A DNA stretch of 20,756 bases, from the NCBI GenBank assembly GCA_902512865.1, contig CABXKZ010000008.1, positions 1 to 20,756 of the forward strand, read 5' to 3'. The first letter of the stretch is position 1. Every line of letters starts with the position of its first letter. Positions 16,209 through 20,756 of this stretch are shown piece after piece. The notes under the pieces were generated by a model. It was given only the letters and a program-made list of their open reading frames with translations. It was not told the DNA's origin and did not search any database. This stretch comes from an uncultured marine group I thaumarchaeote. GTDB lineage: Archaea > Thermoproteota > Nitrososphaeria > Nitrososphaerales > Nitrosopumilaceae. The translations under genes were made by a program, and so were the position numbers.

Positions 16209-16703
16209 ATGAATCCACCAGGTCGTTCAATACTATTTGTTGCAATAATTGGATTGTTAGCAATGATGGGCGGAATTGTTTACTATGCAAGTTTAGATAA
16301 CGACGATCTTTCTATGGCGACTATTGAATTACAAGGAGTGGAATTGATAGATGTTAACAGTATTGAAAATCGTGCAATGCTCAAAGTTACATTTCTAGTT
16401 GCAAATCCAGGTGACGTAACAGTAACTGTTCCAGTAATTTCATATAGATTATTTGCAGATGGAAGTGAGATTGGAAATGGAGCATATTCGACAGAAGATG
16501 TTGCAATGCCAGGTCGTGCTGCATTTTATCCTGATGCAGAAATTCCATTAAAAAATAAAATGACTATCGTGATGTCAGAGATGAGTGAAACTGTCTATAA
16601 TAAAATAGTCAGCGGGCAAATTGTTCAATATAGTGCAACAGGACAAATGACTGTTGAATCAGCATGGAGCATTGTTGAACTAGATTTTGATACTAGTTCT
16701 TAA
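16209..16703 (+). CDS. Membrane-anchored LEA14/WHy-like beta-sandwich protein
   Basis: The 164-residue protein has one N-terminal membrane anchor (about residues 7-28, SILFVAIIGLLAMMGGIVYY) followed by an extracytoplasmic beta-rich domain. The stretch MLKVTFLVANPGDVTVTVPV, then ISYRLFADGSEIGNG, resembles the late-embryogenesis-abundant LEA14/WHy fold, which occurs in several archaeal envelope proteins. No enzymatic residues are evident. The specific function is unknown; family members are associated with desiccation or stress, which is not shown here. It ends 16 nt before the 3' end of the convergent tRNA-Val gene. Confidence 0.65.
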   Translation: MNPPGRSILFVAIIGLLAMMGGIVYYASLDNDDLSMATIELQGVELIDVNSIENRAMLKVTFLVANPGDVTVTVPVISYRLFADGSEIGNGAYSTEDVAMPGRAAFYPDAEIPLKNKMTIVMSEMSETVYNKIVSGQIVQYSATGQMTVESAWSIVELDFDTSS

Positions 16704-16718
16704 TTTTAAAATTTAGAG

Positions 16719-16793
16719 TGGGCCTGGAGTGATTTGAACACTCGATCACTGCCATGTCGAGGCAGCATCATAACCAAACTAGACCACAAGCCC
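16719..16793 (-). tRNA. tRNA-Val (anticodon GAC)
   Basis: This 75-nt cloverleaf has acceptor GGGCTTG/CAGGCCC, discriminator A, anticodon stem CTGCC/GGCAG and T-arm GAGTG-TTCAAAT-CACTC. The anticodon loop is TCGACAT, giving GAC at 16756-16758 and reading GUC/GUU valine codons. Position 33 is C rather than the near-universal U. The D-stem is weak: G-U, U-A and C-G pairs plus one U-U mismatch. CCA is not encoded and no intron is seen. Confidence 0.88.
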
Positions 16794-16858
16794 ACGAATT
16801 AAAAATTCTAAAAGAACATTATTAACGTTTAAGAGATGTTGAAAATGAGGCTAGAAAA

Positions 16859-17569
16859 TTGAGCGATAAATTTACAGATGATGAAAAGACTGGATTTTAC
16901 AAAGCAATCTACTCTAGAAGAGATGTTAGATCACATTTTACACAAGAGCCAATTGACGAGGGAACATTAACAAAAATTCTTCATGCAGCGCATCATGCAC
17001 CATCGGTTGGATTTTCACAGCCATGGAATTTTATTTTAATTAAAGATATGAATACTAAACAAAAAATCAAAGAATCATTTCAAAAAGAGCATAAACGAGC
17101 ATCAGAATTAGTTGAAGACCCAAAGAGATCAGAATATCTGTCTCTCAAATTAGAAGGAATAATGGAGTCAGATGTCAATGTTTGTGTTACATATGATCCA
17201 ACAAAATTTGGACCATTCATTATAGGAACCACAAGCATACCTGAAGCTGGAATCTACAGTGTTTGTTGTGCTATACAAAACCTATGGTTAGCAGCAAGAG
17301 CAGAAAATATTGGATTAGGTTGGGTTAGCATAGTATCTAATGATGTATTAAAAGAACAATTAGATTTGCCTGAGCATATTGTACCTGTTGCATATCTTTG
17401 TCTTGGACATGTAACGAATTTTGAAACAAAACCAGATTTAGAACGTTCAGGATGGCTTCCAAGATTAGAACTAAAAGATGTAATTTATTATGAAAAATGG
17501 GAACAAAAAGAAGGCGAATCATGGAATGTAATCCAAGAAATGATTAAGTCGAATCTTAACTACGCTTAA
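16859..17569 (+). CDS. bluB: BluB-like nitroreductase-family enzyme, probable 5,6-dimethylbenzimidazole synthase
   Basis: BluB breaks down reduced FMN with oxygen to make 5,6-dimethylbenzimidazole, the lower ligand of cobalamin. The 236-residue protein has the BluB signature at about residues 20-56: RRDVRSHF then AAHHAPSVGFSQPWNFILI. It also has PEAGIYSVCCAIQNLWLAAR and the glycine-rich IGLGWVSI, both close to BluB and distinct from generic nitroreductases. The C-terminal SGWLPRLELKDVIYYEKW also fits. Marine thaumarchaea are known cobalamin makers. The usual first glycine of the family's PSVGxMQPW motif is kept, with Ser replacing Met. The TTG start at 16859 is the only one in frame; an AT-rich TATA-like element lies at about 16826-16834. 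Confidence 0.82.
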   Translation: MSDKFTDDEKTGFYKAIYSRRDVRSHFTQEPIDEGTLTKILHAAHHAPSVGFSQPWNFILIKDMNTKQKIKESFQKEHKRASELVEDPKRSEYLSLKLEGIMESDVNVCVTYDPTKFGPFIIGTTSIPEAGIYSVCCAIQNLWLAARAENIGLGWVSIVSNDVLKEQLDLPEHIVPVAYLCLGHVTNFETKPDLERSGWLPRLELKDVIYYEKWEQKEGESWNVIQEMIKSNLNYA

Positions 17570-17593
17570 ATTATTTCAAGTTATTTTTCTACT

Positions 17594-17668
17594 GGGCTCG
17601 TGGCGCAGCATGGATAGCGCAGTAGCTTCCTAAGCTATAGGTCGAGGGATCGAAGCCCTTCGAGCCCG
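17594..17668 (+). tRNA. tRNA-Arg (anticodon CCT)
   Basis: This 75-nt cloverleaf has acceptor GGGCTCG/CGAGCCC, D-stem GCGC/GCGC, anticodon stem GTAGC/GCTAT, loop TTCCTAA and anticodon CCT at 17629-17631, reading AGG. The T-arm is GAGGG-ATCGAAG-CCCTT, so position 54 is A rather than T. The discriminator is G and CCA is not encoded. No intron is seen. Confidence 0.93.
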
Positions 17669-17676
17669 TTTTTTTT
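17669..17676 (+). terminator. T8 run directly after tRNA-Arg
   Basis: Eight consecutive T residues follow the discriminator base immediately. Oligo-T on the non-template strand is a sufficient intrinsic termination signal for archaeal RNA polymerase. Confidence 0.6.
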
Positions 17677-17677
17677 A

Positions 17678-17687
17678 CTTAAATTAT
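17678..17687 (+). promoter_or_regulatory. TATA-like box of the FMN reductase gene
   Basis: CTTAAATTAT is centred about 24-25 nt upstream of ATG 17707. This favours 17707 over the longer in-frame ATG at 17686, which would overlap the box itself. Confidence 0.45.
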
Positions 17688-17706
17688 GTATAATTTTCAA
17701 ATAGAT

Positions 17707-18228
17707 ATGAGAGTTGTAGTTATTTCTGGCAGCCCAAGAGAAAATGCCAATACAGAGATAATGATGAAACATGTTGTAGAATATGTAGAACAGAAAGACA
17801 TTGAACTAAAATTTATCAATTTATCAGAAGGTGGTTTTGAATATTACAGAGGATGGGTGGATGATTATAATGAGAAAACACTTCAGGCTGCAAAAGATAT
17901 CATGGCAGCAGATGTCTGGCTAATTGGGACGCCGATTTACAATTCTATGTATAGTGCTGCTTTGAAAAATTTATTTGAATTTGTCAATTATAAAGAAACT
18001 GAAGGAAAAACAGCAGGTTTAGCAATTATTGCATCAGGCATGATTGGATTTACCGATGTCCAAACACTACTTACACAATTAATGTCATATTTCAGAGTAA
18101 TAACAAATCCAATCCCAGTATTTGTAACTGCTGATAAAATGGTAGATGGTAAAATAATTGATGATGATGTAAAATCTAGATTAAATCAAATGGTAGATAA
18201 AACACTAGAGTTAGCAAAAAGAAATTAG
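17707..18228 (+). CDS. NAD(P)H-dependent FMN reductase-like flavoprotein (flavodoxin fold)
   Basis: It is a predicted cytosolic FMN-binding oxidoreductase of 173 residues from this start. The first strand and phosphate loop read RVVVISGSPRENANTEIM, the flavodoxin-like FMN site of the NADPH-dependent FMN reductase family. GTPIYNSMYSAALKNLFEFV is the second FMN-contact segment, and ASGMIGFTDVQTLLTQLM is typical of this group. A longer frame starts at ATG 17686, adding seven residues, but the family N-terminus and TATA spacing favour 17707. It lies just beyond tRNA-Arg on the same strand as the BluB-like gene. Its 3' end overlaps that of the convergent secreted-protein gene by 4 nt. Confidence 0.85.
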   Translation: MRVVVISGSPRENANTEIMMKHVVEYVEQKDIELKFINLSEGGFEYYRGWVDDYNEKTLQAAKDIMAADVWLIGTPIYNSMYSAALKNLFEFVNYKETEGKTAGLAIIASGMIGFTDVQTLLTQLMSYFRVITNPIPVFVTADKMVDGKIIDDDVKSRLNQMVDKTLELAKRN

Positions 18229-18632
18229 ATTAGATTTTTTCCAGTGATTTGTTTTGATTTGAAGATTTTAACTTCATAATCGCCTTCGTAGACATTAACT
18301 ACGTTATCTCCATCAATATTTCTTGCACGAAATTTGTATTCATAAGTACCATCTTCATTTACATCAGTTTGTGCAAAGTGAATTGGTACATCATTTTGAT
18401 AGATTTGAACAATTACAGGATATCCTTCTGCATAGTTGTCTACAGTACCTTCAATGAATCCCCATGGCATTGTGTTGTCTGAAGAGATTATCATTGGTAC
18501 AACAGTTTTTGTTAGTTGGATACCATCGTTTGTAGAAATTACAGTTGTGTTAGAGTCAGCAAATGAAGGAGACATTCCGATCATTGTAACTAGCACAAAT
18601 AATCCAGCAAAAATTCCAATTTTTGTCTTCAT
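18225..18632 (-). CDS. Small secreted protein, predicted beta-sandwich
   Basis: The 135-residue protein begins with a Sec signal peptide: MKTK, a hydrophobic core IGIFAGLFVLVTMIGMSPS, and a likely cut after SFA-D (about residue 25). The mature part is about 110 residues with alternating hydrophobic residues. PWGFIEGTVDNYAEGYPVIV, then IYQNDVPIHFAQTDVNEDGT and YEYKFRARN, resembles Ig-like or CNA-B-like extracellular domains common in thaumarchaeal surface proteins. No C-terminal sorting or PEFG motif is present, so it is probably free or envelope-associated. The function is unknown. A TATA-like box lies about 23 nt upstream. Confidence 0.75.
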   Translation of the reverse strand: MKTKIGIFAGLFVLVTMIGMSPSFADSNTTVISTNDGIQLTKTVVPMIISSDNTMPWGFIEGTVDNYAEGYPVIVQIYQNDVPIHFAQTDVNEDGTYEYKFRARNIDGDNVVNVYEGDYEVKIFKSKQITGKNLI

Positions 18633-18648
18633 GAAAAAAATATGCTGT

Positions 18649-18660
18649 CAATAATATATT
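18649..18660 (-). promoter_or_regulatory. TATA-like box of the secreted-protein gene
   Basis: On the minus strand the segment reads AATATATTATTG, about 23 nt upstream of the ATG at 18632. The same AT-rich patch could also serve the divergent microprotein gene at 18690, though the spacing there is longer (about 34 nt). Confidence 0.4.
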
Positions 18661-18689
18661 AACATGACTGATAATTTATTCAGATAGAA

Positions 18690-18803
18690 TTGGATACAAA
18701 AAAGAAGTGCAAGTGTGAGTGTCATTTTGGAGGAGCAGAGAGTTGTCCTAGATGTAAAAAGGAACATGAATATCATTTCAAGTGTGAACACTGTAATGAA
18801 TAA
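18690..18803 (+). CDS. Cysteine-rich microprotein, putative zinc-binding (37 residues)
   Basis: The frame from TTG 18690 to TAA 18803 encodes 37 residues, beginning MDTKKKCKCECHFGGAESCP and ending RCKKEHEYHFKCEHCNE. Seven cysteines (7, 9, 11, 19, 22, 32, 35) and four histidines (12, 26, 29, 34) form CxCxCH, CPRC and CEHC clusters, which suggests one or two zinc sites. A stop (TAA 18672-18674) lies just upstream in frame and TTG is the only start. Its stop is adjacent to the stop of the convergent coiled-coil frame. The Cys/His density and knuckle spacing make a random frame unlikely. The role is unknown; small zinc proteins often bind nucleic acid or partner proteins. Confidence 0.6.
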   Translation: MDTKKKCKCECHFGGAESCPRCKKEHEYHFKCEHCNE

Positions 18804-18998
18804 TTATTTTTGTTGTGCTAGCATCTTTAGATTATAAATTTCAGCACGAATTGATTCAATTTCAACTTTGGTTTTAAGATGTTCAATTTCCTTCTTTAGA
18901 TGTTCAATTTCGTCATCTTTAACATCTGCTACATTAGAAAGATCTTTTTCTAGATCTAATTTGTATGTAGTAATTTCTTTTGCCGTTAATTCATGGTT
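18804..18998 (-). CDS. Coiled-coil segment without its own start; probable -1 frame continuation of 18986-19216
   Basis: This open frame encodes 64 residues from NHELTAKEITTYKLDLEKDL to a C-terminal LKMLAQQK and TAA. EIEHLKKEIEHLKTKVEIES is a clear heptad coiled coil. No ATG, GTG or TTG occurs until nine codons before the stop, so it cannot easily be translated on its own. It overlaps the end of the upstream membrane-protein gene and lies in its -1 frame, and the shift point is a run of nine A residues (18997-19005). Read through, the two give a 137-residue protein with two membrane helices and a cytosolic coiled coil. It may be a genuine frameshift, a homopolymer sequencing error, or a decayed 3' end. 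Confidence 0.6.
   Translation of the reverse strand, partial: NHELTAKEITTYKLDLEKDLSNVADVKDDEIEHLKKEIEHLKTKVEIESIRAEIYNLKMLAQQK
18877..18911. repeat. 21-bp tandem repeat encoding the coiled-coil heptad
   Basis: The 14-bp string AGATGTTCAATTTC occurs at 18877-18890 and again at 18898-18911, exactly 21 bp apart. It encodes two successive EIEHLK heptads, so it is a coding repeat from heptad duplication rather than a mobile element. Confidence 0.7.
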
Positions 18999-19216
18999 TT
19001 TTTTTCATCATGAGAGTGCAATGCTCCATGATTGTTATCTGCAGCTTTTTGTGCAATCCAGATGATAAACACCATAAACCACATAATTGGTACAGCCATC
19101 GTGAAAATGAAAGAGAGTGATGGTGCAAAGTCAACTAGGGGAAAGTATAATCCAGTCAAAACAGCTGCCCAAACGCCTGAAACAAGTGTTGCAAGATGGT
19201 TTTTTACGTATCCCAT
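18986..19216 (-). CDS. Small membrane protein with two helices and His-rich end
   Basis: The 76-residue protein (ATG 19216) has hydrophobic helices at about residues 8-28 (ATLVSGVWAAVLTGLYFPLV) and 33-56 (LSFIFTMAVPIMWFMVFIIW). They are followed by a soluble tail AQKAADNNHGALHSHDEKK and a stop soon after the A9 run. The frame ends ...KKTMN, but a -1 shift on the A run continues into a coiled coil. A TATA-like element at 19237-19247 lies about 27 nt upstream. The family is not recognised. The gene is listed separately from its probable extension because the sequence as given contains the stop. Confidence 0.7.
   Translation of the reverse strand: MGYVKNHLATLVSGVWAAVLTGLYFPLVDFAPSLSFIFTMAVPIMWFMVFIIWIAQKAADNNHGALHSHDEKKTMN
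18997..19005 (-). other. A9 homopolymer, potential -1 slippage site
   Basis: On the coding (minus) strand the codons are GAA AAA AAA ACC. A -1 slip on A-AAA-AAA gives the next codon AAC and enters the coiled-coil frame, bypassing the TAA at 18986-18988. Oligo-A runs of this length permit ribosomal or RNA-polymerase slippage and are also error-prone in sequencing. Confidence 0.5.
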
Positions 19217-19288
19217 AATTTAACGAAGAAAATATACAAGATATAACGTTAATGGTAGATTTTTGAATATATAATATGAAAAGGAGGA

Positions 19289-19534
19289 TTATTGCCCTGC
19301 AGTAACTTCTACAGTAGCAGTTGATGTTTTAGTATCAGACTGTAAGATTTGGATTTTCTCTAAAAGTTCGTTTCTCAAGTCACGAGCAACACGTCTTACG
19401 GTTGGTCTTGGGACTCCTAATTCGTCAACTACTTTAGTATAGATATCTTGTTTGTCTGTTACACCTTTATCAAGCAAAGAATTGATTGCTGCTTTGATAA
19501 CAGTGCTTTGATTAGTACGATTCACAAGGATCAT
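19289..19534 (-). CDS. Small winged-helix-like DNA-binding protein
   Basis: The 81-residue protein has a helix-turn-helix at about residues 12-55: VIKAAINSLLDKGVTDKQDI, then YTKVVDELGVPRPTVRRVAR as the recognition helix, then DLRNELLEKIQIL. A polar low-complexity tail TKTSTATVEVTAGQ follows. It looks like a single-domain transcription factor or chromatin-associated protein; no specific family is recognised. ATG 19534 is the annotated start. A strong TATA-like TTTTATATAGA at 19547-19557 is only about 18 nt upstream, so a leaderless start at GTG 19525 (three residues shorter) is possible. Confidence 0.7.
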   Translation of the reverse strand: MILVNRTNQSTVIKAAINSLLDKGVTDKQDIYTKVVDELGVPRPTVRRVARDLRNELLEKIQILQSDTKTSTATVEVTAGQ

Positions 19535-19681
19535 CTAATAATGATCTATATAAAATTTCAATTTACAAATTTGAGAAACGTCATTCGCAATTGTACTATA
19601 AAAAAATCATCAAATTACTACAATGATAAAAAGATTTCATCAAAAAAGAATTAATGATCAAAAGGTTCTTATGATAACCGC

Positions 19682-19696
19682 ATGTCGTTGCGACAT
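19682..19696. promoter_or_regulatory. 6-3-6 inverted repeat at the cyclophilin start
   Basis: ATGTCG, TTG, CGACAT form a perfect inverted repeat ending on the first base of the TTG start codon at 19696, about where a leaderless transcript would begin. It could be an operator over the start site or chance. Confidence 0.25.
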
Positions 19697-20178
19697 TGAC
19701 TGGTGTAAACGTAGAAACTAATCATGGAAATATTTCATTTAATTTACTTCCTGATTTAGCACCTGAAACTGTTAGAAACTTTGTCAAATTAACAAAAGAT
19801 GGATTTTACGATGGAACATTATTTCATAGGGTCATTCCTGGATTCATGATTCAAGGAGGAGACCCAAATACAAAGAACCCAAACATGAAAGGTCAATGGG
19901 GGATGGGTGGACCAGGATATAATGTAAAAGCAGAATTTAGTTCAAGATCACACTTGCGGGGAATCGTTTCAATGGCGAGATCAACTGATCCAAACAGTGC
20001 AGGCTCACAATTTTTCATAGTAACAAAGGACAGTACATTTCTAGATAGAGAATATACTGTATTTGGAGAAGTAACAGAAGGAATGGATGTTGCAGATAAA
20101 ATAGTAAGTCTTGATAGGGATGGAAATGATTGTCCTTTAGAAGATGCAAAAATGCTCAAAGTTTCAGTTTCAGAGTAA
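19696..20178 (+). CDS. Cyclophilin-type peptidyl-prolyl cis-trans isomerase
   Basis: It catalyses cis-trans isomerisation of prolyl bonds. The 160-residue protein has no signal peptide, so it is cytosolic. The cyclophilin core is complete: LAPETVRNFVKL, GTLFHRVIPGFMIQGGDP with the catalytic Arg and Phe, GIVSMARSTDPNSAGSQFFI, and LDREYTVFGEVTEGMDVADK. The active-site Trp of human cyclophilin A is replaced by Tyr in this region, as in many prokaryotic forms. TTG 19696 is the only suitable start; a stop lies upstream in frame at 19675-19677. The next gene begins 4 nt after its stop, so the two are probably co-transcribed. Confidence 0.95.
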   Translation: MTGVNVETNHGNISFNLLPDLAPETVRNFVKLTKDGFYDGTLFHRVIPGFMIQGGDPNTKNPNMKGQWGMGGPGYNVKAEFSSRSHLRGIVSMARSTDPNSAGSQFFIVTKDSTFLDREYTVFGEVTEGMDVADKIVSLDRDGNDCPLEDAKMLKVSVSE

Positions 20179-20182
20179 AATT

Positions 20183-20756
20183 TTGTATAAATCAATTTTT
20201 TGTGGTGTTTTTACAGTATTGTTGGTATTTTCAATTAACTCACAAGTGTACGGTGAAAGTAATGAACGTATTGACATATCCAAATTTTATGAGTCGGACT
20301 CATTTAATTCAGGTTTTGCGGAAGTGATACAAACCGACAAAATAATTTTTGAAGTTGGCAGAGATACAACCGTTCACGTAAAGCATATTATTACTGGAGA
20401 TACGTGGCAGCCTCATGAACCAAAATTGATTAAAATGTTGCCTGGAAAGCATTCAAACCCACAGCTAACAGATGAAGATGGTGATTTTTTAAGACCATGG
20501 GGATGGACTGGAGAAACTTTTGAAGAAGCAGAATACATTATAGCTGGACAAAAACCACATGCTGGTTATGATTTGGTTGCAGAATATGATTTGGAAAATT
20601 TTCTAGAGCTAAATGATGGACTATGGACAAAACATTTTGATTTTCCGCATGATGTAATGATTCACATTGATGATGAAGTTGAAATAATTTTTGCAAATTC
20701 ACGTCCTGTTGACATTTCTGATGCAGGCGGAGTTAATTGTATGGGATGCTATATAC
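20183..20756 (+). CDS. Secreted or membrane-anchored protein, partial (C-terminus beyond right edge)
   Basis: The frame starts at TTG 20183, four bases after the cyclophilin stop, and stays open to the edge (191 codons). It begins with a Sec signal peptide, MYKSIFCGVFTVLLVFSINS, then QVYGESNE with likely cleavage near VYG-ES. The exported part is rich in acidic and aromatic residues, with IFEVGRDTTVHVKHIITGDT, PWGWTGETFEEAEYIIAG and HFDFPHDVMIHIDDEVEI suggesting a beta-sandwich. Near the window edge VNCMGCYI supplies two cysteines three apart, possibly a disulfide or metal site. The family is not recognised. Its pairing with a cyclophilin gene does not define a role. Confidence 0.72.
   Translation, partial: MYKSIFCGVFTVLLVFSINSQVYGESNERIDISKFYESDSFNSGFAEVIQTDKIIFEVGRDTTVHVKHIITGDTWQPHEPKLIKMLPGKHSNPQLTDEDGDFLRPWGWTGETFEEAEYIIAGQKPHAGYDLVAEYDLENFLELNDGLWTKHFDFPHDVMIHIDDEVEIIFANSRPVDISDAGGVNCMGCYI

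Noticed and set aside
17594..17668. A54 in the T-loop of tRNA-Arg as a sign of a defective tRNA
   Set aside because: All stems pair well, including the T-stem with one G-U, and a T8 terminator follows; variation at position 54 is tolerated in archaea, so I treat the gene as functional.
17686..17706. Seven-residue N-terminal extension of the FMN reductase (ATG 17686)
   Set aside because: The extension overlaps the TATA-like box and precedes the normal family start RVVVISGSPREN; ATG 17707 fits better.
19535..19695. AT-rich 161-bp intergenic stretch as a possible small RNA gene or origin
   Set aside because: Apart from promoter-like sequences and the short inverted repeat at its right end, I saw no repeats, stable stem or conserved motif to support it.
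1..20756. CRISPR array, insertion sequence, integrase or defence cluster
   Set aside because: No spaced direct repeats, terminal inverted repeats, transposase or nuclease-helicase genes are visible; the content is core metabolism and housekeeping.

Overview
The window is a gene-dense, AT-rich stretch of a thaumarchaeal (ammonia-oxidising archaeon, Nitrosopumilus-like) chromosome. The archaeal assignment rests on sn-glycerol-1-phosphate dehydrogenase (egsA), a self-compartmentalised proteasome beta subunit, the KH/beta-CASP termination nuclease FttA (aCPSF1), an archaeal SepF, the archaea-specific pantoate kinase / phosphopantothenate synthetase pair, and archaeal NadM. The thaumarchaeal assignment is an inference from that set plus very heavy use of TTG start codons, TATA-like boxes about 25 nt upstream of start codons (leaderless mRNAs), a tandem Lrp-type regulator and a BluB-type enzyme.

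Layout. Positions 1-963 (minus) hold the N-terminal part of a FtsX/MacB-type permease. Positions 1079-2495 (plus) hold a two-HTH Lrp-like regulator directly followed by a Nudix hydrolase, which meets an AbrB-PhoU protein (2496-3473, minus) end to end. Positions 3539-8043 form a tight plus-strand CoA cluster: pantoate kinase, phosphopantothenate synthetase, ketopantoate hydroxymethyltransferase (panB), coaBC, and an overlapping methyltransferase. An M24 peptidase and sepF follow. psmB and fttA run leftward as a pair and end on sepF with a 9-nt overlap. egsA is divergent from psmB across a promoter region carrying a perfect 17-bp palindrome. Positions 13182-16137 (minus) hold a CopD-like membrane protein, nadM, a class V aminotransferase and an FKBP isomerase.

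The right third holds an LEA-like anchored protein, tRNA-Val(GAC), a BluB-like enzyme, tRNA-Arg(CCT), a flavodoxin-like FMN reductase, a secreted small protein, a 37-residue cysteine-rich microprotein, a membrane protein/coiled-coil pair joined through an A9 run, a small HTH protein, a cyclophilin and the start of a secreted protein that runs off the right edge.

Most of the window is ordinary core metabolism. The points most worth a second look are the A9 frameshift junction (18804-19216), the unlisted cysteine-rich microprotein (18690-18803), the C33 anticodon loop of tRNA-Val, the BluB / FMN-reductase neighbourhood, and the palindromes in the psmB/egsA and permease/Lrp promoter regions. I saw no CRISPR array, insertion sequence, integrase, toxin-antitoxin pair or defence island. 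No gene-free stretch exceeds 300 bases.
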